This document shows, in pieces, positions 58,554 to 64,000 of a stretch of DNA of 64,000 nt (within the stretch, counting starts at the first letter, position 1; each line of letters opens with the position of its first letter). Under the pieces are notes generated by a model. The model was given only the letters and a program-made list of their open reading frames with translations, ran no database searches and was not told where the DNA came from. The stretch is from Parvibaculum sp. (lineage in GTDB: Bacteria > Pseudomonadota > Alphaproteobacteria > Parvibaculales > Parvibaculaceae): positions 1,608,988 through 1,672,987 of the forward strand of contig JAUSMV010000030.1 of the NCBI GenBank assembly GCA_030645235.1, written 5' to 3'. The position numbers were made by a program, and so were the translations under genes.

Positions 58554-59525
58554 ATGAGCATCAGACGTCTTCCTCCCCTGAATGCGCTTCGGGCCTTCGA
58601 AGCCGCAGCGCGCCACGGGAATTTCTCAAAAGCCGCTGCCGAATTGCATGTCACCCACGCTGCCATCAGCCATCAGGTGCGGGCGCTGGAGGAAGAGGCG
58701 GGGGTTGCGCTATTTCACCGCACGGGGCGGGCCGTGGTGCTGACCGATGCCGGTCTTTCATTGTTACCCGTGTTATCGCTCGCTTTTGACCAAATGGCCG
58801 AGGGCTGGGCGCAGACGCGGGGCGAGACGGGCGGGCCGGTGACGGTGTCGGTCGAACCCTCTTTCGCGGCACGCTGGCTGGTGCTGCGTTTGGGCAAGTT
58901 CAATCGCGCGCATCCTGAGGTGAGTTTGCGTCTGATGCCGTCGGGCGAGGTCATTGATTTTGACCGGCAGGATGTTGATCTGGGCATTCGCTACGGGCAT
59001 GGCGACTGGGAAAATGTAACCTGCGAGCGGTTGTTTGAAGCGACGGTTTATCCCGTTTGCGCGCCGTCGTTTTTGGCGGCTGCTGACGCGGCGGGAAAAC
59101 CTATTCGCGCGGCATCCGATTTGCGGTTTCACACGCTGCTGCATGAAGAGACGGTGGAGCACTGGCAGGACTGGTTGCAGGCGGCGGGTGTTGCGTCTGA
59201 GCCCTGGACGGAACGCGGGCCGATGTTTGAGGAAGCATCGCTTGCGTTGCAGGCTGCAGCCGCAGGGCAGGGCGTGGCGCTCGGCAATGATCCGCTGGCG
59301 ATGGCGGATTTGTCTGAAGGTCGTCTTATCAGGCTTTTTGATCTGGAAACGCCGGATGATGAAGCCTATTGGCTCGTCTATCCCGAACGCTCGGCGCGCA
59401 AAGCAAAGGTGCAGGCTTTTCGCAATTGGATCCGTGAAGAGGCGGGACTGTTGCCTGCTGAAATTGCGACGCTGAAAGATCAGCGTGCGCGGCTTAAATC
59501 GCTCACAGTGCCTGCGAAGAAATAG
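58554..59525 (+). CDS. LysR-type transcriptional regulator (GcvA-like)
   Basis: LysR regulator of 323 residues. The N-terminal winged HTH (1-62) has LPPLNALRAFEAAARHGNFSKAA in outline, ELHVTHAAISHQVRALEEE and GVALFHRTGR, the GcvA subgroup pattern. The C-terminal substrate-binding domain covers about 90-300 with the GcvA-like WEDVDLGIRYGHGDW-type segment (here VDLGIRYGHGDW). GcvA itself controls glycine cleavage; GcvA-like regulators have many targets, so the ligand is unknown. A TCACA-N5-TGTGA dyad lies at 58526-58540, just before the start, and may be its own site. Confidence 0.92.
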   Translation: MSIRRLPPLNALRAFEAAARHGNFSKAAAELHVTHAAISHQVRALEEEAGVALFHRTGRAVVLTDAGLSLLPVLSLAFDQMAEGWAQTRGETGGPVTVSVEPSFAARWLVLRLGKFNRAHPEVSLRLMPSGEVIDFDRQDVDLGIRYGHGDWENVTCERLFEATVYPVCAPSFLAAADAAGKPIRAASDLRFHTLLHEETVEHWQDWLQAAGVASEPWTERGPMFEEASLALQAAAAGQGVALGNDPLAMADLSEGRLIRLFDLETPDDEAYWLVYPERSARKAKVQAFRNWIREEAGLLPAEIATLKDQRARLKSLTVPAKK

Positions 59526-59529
59526 TCAG

Positions 59530-60096
59530 TCAGCGTTGGCGCAGAACGGCCACGAGATAGCGACAGGGCGTTGATCCGTCATTGCGGAAGGCGCAATCGG
59601 CAGGCGGGCCGAATTCGAGTCGGTCGCCTGTGGCGAGTTTGGTTTCGCGGTCGCCTTCGACAATGGTGAGCTGACCTTCGATGACCCAGACGACCTGACG
59701 GATGAAGACATAGGACGAAGCCGGGATCGCGACAGTGGTCTTTGCGGGGAGCACAACTTCGACGAGCTCGAGCGGCAGACGTGAAGTGAGATAAACCTGG
59801 CGGCGGAAATAGTCCGTAGCCGGATCAGTCCAGGCGGGTTGATCGGCGGCGCGTTGGTAATGCGCTTCGGCGCTCGCGTCGGTCAGAAGTTCGGCGAGTG
59901 TGATGTTGAAGGCCGTCGCGATGCGCATCAGCACGGAGGCTGTGGGGCTCACTTCGCAGCGTTCGATTTTGCTCAGCATGGCTTTCGAGACGCCAGAGCG
60001 GGTGGCCAAATCAGCCAATGACCAGCCATGTGTTTTGCGCCCGCCTGAAAGGCGCTGAGAAAGCCGGGTGCTGGTATCGTCCATGATATTTGACAT
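59530..60096 (-). CDS. XRE-family regulator with C-terminal cupin sensor domain
   Basis: Regulator of 188 residues. The HTH is at about 12-68 (RKTHGWSLADLATRSGVSKA and MLSKIERCEVSPTASVL), followed by a cupin barrel at about 105-185 (ETKLATGDRLEFGPPADCAF). Such proteins sense small molecules, e.g. PuuR and SutR. ATG 60096 or ATG 60084 may be the start; both lie in a 35-bp dyad that overlaps a minus-strand -10-like TATAAG (60102-60107), which suggests autoregulation and a very short leader. It is divergent from the GNAT gene. Confidence 0.9.
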   Translation of the reverse strand: MSNIMDDTSTRLSQRLSGGRKTHGWSLADLATRSGVSKAMLSKIERCEVSPTASVLMRIATAFNITLAELLTDASAEAHYQRAADQPAWTDPATDYFRRQVYLTSRLPLELVEVVLPAKTTVAIPASSYVFIRQVVWVIEGQLTIVEGDRETKLATGDRLEFGPPADCAFRNDGSTPCRYLVAVLRQR

Positions 60097-60114
60097 GTTG
60101 TCTTATATCATGGA
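60080..60114. promoter_or_regulatory. 35-bp dyad operator between the XRE-cupin and GNAT genes
   Basis: TCCATGATAT (60080-60089) and ATATCATGGA (60105-60114) are perfect inverted arms. Inside, GACA (60092-60095) and TGTC (60099-60102) share the same centre, base 60097. A plus-strand TTGACA -35 (60090-60095) with a -10-like element about 17-19 bases on lies across the dyad. The XRE-cupin protein is the likely ligand. Confidence 0.75.
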
Positions 60115-60159
60115 TATATGCTGTCCTGTCAATTATCGAATGGGACGGAGACGGTTTTG

Positions 60160-60753
60160 GTGCAGGGAATTGAACATGTCCGTATTGCGGGCCTCAAGGA
60201 TGCGAAAGCGATTTCCGAAATTTACGCACCTTATGTCCGCGACACGGTGATCTCGTTTGAATATATGCCGCCTGATGAAGCGGAGATGGCAGCGCGGATT
60301 GCCAAAGTGCTGATGCGTCTGCCCTGGCTCGTTTTTGAGGAGCAAGGCGAGGTTTTGGGTTACGCCTATGCCAGCCCGCATCGTGAACGCGCGGCGTATC
60401 AATGGGCCGTTGATGCCGGCATTTATATCGGACCCAAGGCGCATCGGCGCGGTGTGGGCCGCGCGCTTTACGCGGTGCTTTTTGCGGCCCTTACGCGACA
60501 GGGCTATCACCGCGCCTATGGCGGCATCACGTTGCCCAATGCGGCGAGCATCGGTTTGCACGAGGCTTGCGGATTCAAGCCGATCGGCACCTATCCCGAA
60601 GTCGGATTCAAATTCGGTAAGTGGCATGGCGTTGGCTGGTGGGGGCTTGATCTCAGCGCTTCGGTTGCGCCGGAACCGCCTTTGCATTTTACGCCCGAAA
60701 TTTTTGAGGCTGCCAAGGCCTCGCTTAAAGCGGATGCGAGCGGAAGCTCTTAA
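60160..60753 (+). CDS. GNAT acetyltransferase, phosphinothricin acetyltransferase-like
   Basis: N-acetyltransferase of about 197 residues, closest to the Pat/MddA type, which acetylates phosphinothricin, methionine sulfoximine or methionine sulfone. [20 protein letters not shown] is the N-terminal signature, [21 protein letters not shown] follows (in outline), and the acetyl-CoA site is [14 protein letters not shown]. The end [17 protein letters not shown] is typical of Pat. I choose GTG 60160, with GGAG upstream; the ATG at 60118 falls within the predicted -10 region. It overlaps convergent DUF255 by 29 bases. Confidence 0.9.
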   Translation: MQGIEHVRIAGLKDAKAISEIYAPYVRDTVISFEYMPPDEAEMAARIAKVLMRLPWLVFEEQGEVLGYAYASPHRERAAYQWAVDAGIYIGPKAHRRGVGRALYAVLFAALTRQGYHRAYGGITLPNAASIGLHEACGFKPIGTYPEVGFKFGKWHGVGWWGLDLSASVAPEPPLHFTPEIFEAAKASLKADASGSS

Positions 60754-62755
60754 GTGCTGCGGTAAACGCATCTATATCAGTCAGGGGCAGTGAGCAGGTT
60801 GTGCCGTGGCAGATATAGGCCGTTGGCTTATCCCCGATTTTCGTTTTGCCATAGGCCGGGTGGTCTTTGGGCAAAGTCACGCCGTCATTAACGCGCATCA
60901 GGACGCGGGCGGGGAGTGCCAGTTTGAGCGCAGCATTGGCGAGTGCTTCCGTTTCGATATTTGTGCCGATCAGGATGATTTGCAGCGCGCCCAGACGTGT
61001 CTCGAAGCCTGAGAGATAAGATCCCAATGGAAAAATATTGTGGCTGAGTTCACCGGCGAATGAGCGGATCAGCTCGTCGGCACGGGCGAGCCATTGCGCG
61101 TTGCCGGTGATGAGACCCAATCGCGTGAAATGGCCGATCAGGGTGCCGTTAGCGGCGGGCGTTGCGTTATCAGAAACGCTTCGTGTACGGACGATAAGGG
61201 CTTCGGCGTCGTCGGCGGTGAAGAAATAACCACCCAGTGCGTCGTCGTGGTAATGCGCATCGAGATCGGCGGCAAAACGTATGGCCGTTATCAGGTAAGT
61301 GCTTTTGCCGGTGACTTCGGCAAGCGTGAGCGCTGCATCGAGCATATTGGCCAGATCATCGGCCATGGCTTTGTGCTGGAGCTTTTTGGCACGGAAAGCG
61401 TGATGAAGGCGGCCTTGTTTCATCATGGAAGTGGTAACGAAGCCGAAGGCTTTTTCAGCCGCTGCGACCCATGTCGGTTCGCCCATGGCGGCACCGGCAT
61501 CGGCCAAGGCCGCGATCATCAAGCCGTTCCAGTCGGCGAGCACTTTGTCGTCGAAACCTGGCCGGATGCGTGGTTTGCGGGCGGCAAAGAGCTTGGCGCG
61601 GAGTGGCGCCAGTTTTTCCTCTTCGGCGTCGGACACGGGATCATCGGCGCGGGCGAGGCGGTTCAGGATATTGGTTTCTTCCCAATTGCCATGGGCCGAG
61701 ACGTCATAGAGTGATTTGAAGAGGAGGCTGTCTGCGCCAAGGAGCTCATCGATTTCTGCCTCAGACCAGACATAGAATTTGCCCTCGATGCCTTCGCTGT
61801 CGGCATCGAGTGACGCTGCAAAGCCGCCTTCGGGTGCCATCATTTCGCGGAGCAGCCAGTCGACGGTTTCGCGGGCGCGGCGTGCATAGAGCGCTTTGCC
61901 GGTTTCGGCATAGGCGGCCGCTAAAAGCCGCAGAAGCTGGGCGTTATCGTAGAGCATTTTTTCAAAATGCGGGGCGAGCCAGCGGTCGTCGACGGCATAG
62001 CGGGCAAAGCCGCCGCCCAGATGATCGTAGATGCCGCCTTCGCACATATGGTCGAGCGCCTTTAACACCGCATCACCGAAGGGCTGGTTTTTGGTTCTGA
62101 GATAGGTGCGCCAGAGAAAATTGATGAGCGGTGTCTGCGGAAATTTTGGTGCGCCGCGAATGCCGCCATGATCCGGATCCATGAGGCTCAGAAGTTTATC
62201 CGCAACCGTGTCGAGCATATCCGGGGCCGGTTCGCCCGGATGATTATGCGCAGCCTGAGCGGCGAGGGCATTCAGCAAGCCTTTGCGGTTCTGCTCGATC
62301 TTGTCGGGTTCGTCCTGAAAAAGACGCGCGATTTCCTGCATCAGGGGAATGAAGCCGGGCCGGCCGAATTTTGCTTCCTTGGGGAAGTAGGTGCCGCCCC
62401 AAAAGGGTTCGCCATCCGGTGTTAAAAACATGGTGAGCGGCCAACCGCCCTGTTCGCCGAGGAGGTGGAGCGCGTTCATATAGATCGTGTCGATGTCGGG
62501 ACGTTCCTCGCGATCGACTTTGACGGGGATAAAATGCGCGTTCATCACGCCTGCGACTTCATCATCCTCAAAACTCTCATGCGCCATGACATGGCACCAA
62601 TGGCAGGCGGCATAGCCGATGGAGAGGAGGATCGGTTTGTTTTGGGCGCGGGCTTCGGCAAGAGCCGCTTCACCCCATGGTCGCCAATGGACCGGATTGT
62701 CCTTGTGCTGGAGGAGATAGGGGCTTGTTTCGTCGGCGAGGAAATTGCGTGACAT
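60725..62755 (-). CDS. Thioredoxin-domain protein of the YyaL/DUF255 family
   Basis: Large protein of 676 residues with an N-terminal thioredoxin-like domain ([21 protein letters not shown] opens it, in outline) carrying CHWC at 51-54, and a long (alpha/alpha)6-barrel, related to N-acylglucosamine 2-epimerases, from about 200 on. LRRLNILNRLA-type segments and a late CHGTTC are also present. Human SPATA20 is an orthologue; the function in bacteria is not settled. ATG 62755 is the family start; GTG 62776 is also possible. It ends convergently inside the GNAT gene. Confidence 0.9.
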   Translation of the reverse strand: MSRNFLADETSPYLLQHKDNPVHWRPWGEAALAEARAQNKPILLSIGYAACHWCHVMAHESFEDDEVAGVMNAHFIPVKVDREERPDIDTIYMNALHLLGEQGGWPLTMFLTPDGEPFWGGTYFPKEAKFGRPGFIPLMQEIARLFQDEPDKIEQNRKGLLNALAAQAAHNHPGEPAPDMLDTVADKLLSLMDPDHGGIRGAPKFPQTPLINFLWRTYLRTKNQPFGDAVLKALDHMCEGGIYDHLGGGFARYAVDDRWLAPHFEKMLYDNAQLLRLLAAAYAETGKALYARRARETVDWLLREMMAPEGGFAASLDADSEGIEGKFYVWSEAEIDELLGADSLLFKSLYDVSAHGNWEETNILNRLARADDPVSDAEEEKLAPLRAKLFAARKPRIRPGFDDKVLADWNGLMIAALADAGAAMGEPTWVAAAEKAFGFVTTSMMKQGRLHHAFRAKKLQHKAMADDLANMLDAALTLAEVTGKSTYLITAIRFAADLDAHYHDDALGGYFFTADDAEALIVRTRSVSDNATPAANGTLIGHFTRLGLITGNAQWLARADELIRSFAGELSHNIFPLGSYLSGFETRLGALQIILIGTNIETEALANAALKLALPARVLMRVNDGVTLPKDHPAYGKTKIGDKPTAYICHGTTCSLPLTDIDAFTAALKSFRSHPL

Positions 62756-62829
62756 TGCTGCGGCTCGGCGGTTCACTTCGGGAACAGATTTGAATTGTCT
62801 AGCATAGACAGCAGAGAAGAGATCAGGCC

Positions 62830-63102
62830 ATGAAAGTCACGTTTGATATTGACCTCACACCGGAAGAGGCCCGTAAACTGATGGGCCTGCCTGATGTCGA
62901 GCCGATGCAGCAGCGCCTTCTCGCCCAGCTTGAAAAACAGATTGCTTCGAACCTCTCCTATATGGATCCCGAGCAGCTCGTGAAATCGGTGCTGCCGGTC
63001 GGCGCGCAAGGGTTTGAGCAGTTTCAGAACCTGCTTTGGGGTTTGGCAAAGAGCGCGACGGGCGGGGCGAAGGCGACAAAGAAATCCGGCAAATCAGAGT
63101 AG
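62830..63102 (+). CDS. DUF6489 family protein
   Basis: Small cytoplasmic protein of 90 residues starting [20 protein letters not shown], then [18 protein letters not shown] and a basic tail [10 protein letters not shown]. The pattern fits DUF6489, found in Alphaproteobacteria, often next to mnmE, as here (102 bp). The function is unknown. The N-terminal part resembles the phasin-like alphaproteobacterial proteins only superficially. Confidence 0.85.
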   Translation: MKVTFDIDLTPEEARKLMGLPDVEPMQQRLLAQLEKQIASNLSYMDPEQLVKSVLPVGAQGFEQFQNLLWGLAKSATGGAKATKKSGKSE

Positions 63103-63204
63103 GATGCGCTAAAGCTCTGCGTTCAAAGAGTTCAACTGCCGCAGCACTCTTTTGAATCGTGGCATTGAATCGGATGCAGAATTTTAAGCGGGGAATGAAT
63201 CGGT

Positions 63205-64000
63205 TTGGAAACGATCTATGCGTTGTCGAGCGCGGGTGGTCGCGCCGGCGTGGCGGTTATCCGCGTGTCGGGCGCAAAGACGCGTTTTGTCATTGAAGTG
63301 CTGACGGGGAGGGCTGTGCCGGGGCCGCGGCAGGCCGTGTTGCGCCGACTGCAAGATCCGAAATCCAATGTGGCGCTCGACAGGGCGCTGGTTCTCTATT
63401 TTGATGGCCCCCAAAGTTTCACCGGTGAGGACGTGGCCGAGTTCCATGTCCATGGCGGGCGGGCTGTCGTCGGCTCTGTCCTTAAGGCGCTTTCGGGCAT
63501 TGAGGGCTTGCGGACGGCGGAGGCCGGAGAGTTCACGCGGCGGGCTTTTGAAAACGATAAACTCGATCTCACTGAAGCCGAGGGTCTGGCCGATCTCATT
63601 GATGCCGACACCGAGGCCCAACGCCGTCAGGCTTTGCGCCAGATGGAGGGGGCGCTTGGTCAAATCTATGAGGGCTGGCGGGCGCGGCTTTTGCGGATTT
63701 TGGCCTATGCGGAAGCCGACATTGATTTTGCCGATGAAGATCTGCCGGACGATCTGATGGCGCGGCTCGGGCCGCAGATTGAAGGGCTTGCGGGTGAGAT
63801 TCAAACGCATCTTGAAGACGGGCATCGGGGCGAACGTTTGCGTGACGGGGTGGAAGTCGCGATTGTCGGTCCGCCCAATGTCGGCAAGTCGAGCCTCTTG
63901 AACCGTCTTGCCGGACGTGACGCCGCCATTGTGTCGGACGAAGCAGGGACAACGCGGGACGTTCTGGAGGTGCGGCTGGATCTGGGCGGTGTGCCCGTGA
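63205..64000 (+). CDS. mnmE: tRNA modification GTPase MnmE, C-terminus beyond the window
   Basis: GTPase that, with MnmG, adds the carboxymethylaminomethyl group to wobble uridine 34. I translated from TTG 63205 to the edge: 265 codons of about 440. The N-terminal folate-binding domain has [21 protein letters not shown] and [20 protein letters not shown]; the G domain begins with G1 [12 protein letters not shown] near residue 220 and GTTRDV as G2. The rest of the G domain and the C-terminal CIGK motif lie outside. There is no in-frame ATG at this place. In Alphaproteobacteria mnmE usually follows rho closely; here about 8.7 kb intervene. Confidence 0.95.
   Translation, partial: METIYALSSAGGRAGVAVIRVSGAKTRFVIEVLTGRAVPGPRQAVLRRLQDPKSNVALDRALVLYFDGPQSFTGEDVAEFHVHGGRAVVGSVLKALSGIEGLRTAEAGEFTRRAFENDKLDLTEAEGLADLIDADTEAQRRQALRQMEGALGQIYEGWRARLLRILAYAEADIDFADEDLPDDLMARLGPQIEGLAGEIQTHLEDGHRGERLRDGVEVAIVGPPNVGKSSLLNRLAGRDAAIVSDEAGTTRDVLEVRLDLGGVPV

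Overview
The window is a stretch of alphaproteobacterial chromosome, mostly core housekeeping genes with a few accessory insertions. The gene order is what points to the class: hisB-DUF2628-hisH-hisA-hisF...hisE-coaA, hslV-hslU, smr-mltA-Tim44 divergent from fxsA-secB, dnaQ-coaE-aroE-maf-ppsR, hemE-hemH-hemJ-rho, and DUF6489-mnmE. I cannot assign a genus from the sequence alone. I see no rRNA, tRNA, CRISPR array, insertion sequence or phage gene.

Layout. 1-3.6 kb: a drug-efflux cassette (DHA2 pump, divergent TetR - thioesterase - HlyD adaptor) around a perfect 16-bp palindrome. 3.6-13.7 kb: yifB, a small lipoprotein, a lipoprotein dipeptidase, an L,D-transpeptidase, gshB, marC, a SirB1-like protein, a BON lipoprotein, yraN, rsmI and the lipoprotein PBP activator (lppC). 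13.8-16.2 kb: hemW-rdgB-rph. 16.4-25.6 kb: heat-shock genes hrcA-grpE and dnaK-dnaJ, with a sulfatase, nnrU, alkB and a Sel1-repeat lipoprotein between the two halves. 25.7-33 kb: a DMT-like membrane protein, a phosphate-selective-type porin, dapB-gpmA, DUF2244, nth, two envelope genes, a methyltransferase-like membrane protein and an adenosine kinase. 33-39.1 kb: the his cluster with coaA, interrupted by a pentapeptide-repeat gene. 39.8-46.2 kb: hslVU, a HTH regulator, smr, mltA, Tim44-like, fxsA, secB. 46.3-49.9 kb: dnaQ, coaE, aroE, maf, ppsR, all leftward. 50.4-54.5 kb: hemE-hemH-hemJ-rho, all rightward. 54.7-62.8 kb: an accessory block (PAS protein, GFA protein, quinone reductase, LysE exporter, dienelactone hydrolase, LysR, XRE-cupin, GNAT acetyltransferase, thioredoxin-domain protein). 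The window ends inside mnmE.

The most important non-coding element is the roughly 520-bp gap between ppsR and hemE. In Caulobacter and Rickettsia the replication origin lies between the orthologous genes (RP001/DUF299 and hemE). Here the gap contains two exact matches to the DnaA-box consensus TTWTNCACA, further near matches, an AT-rich stretch, and divergent transcription on both sides. I call it the probable oriC. Other notable non-coding signals are a 35-bp dyad between the XRE-cupin and GNAT genes, RpoH-type promoters before dnaK and hslV, several clear intrinsic terminators (one inside the 3' end of a convergent coding sequence), and two short repeat pairs.

No wholly new multi-gene system is evident. 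The candidates most worth testing are the origin, the XRE-cupin/GNAT operator, and the split efflux cassette with its built-in thioesterase.
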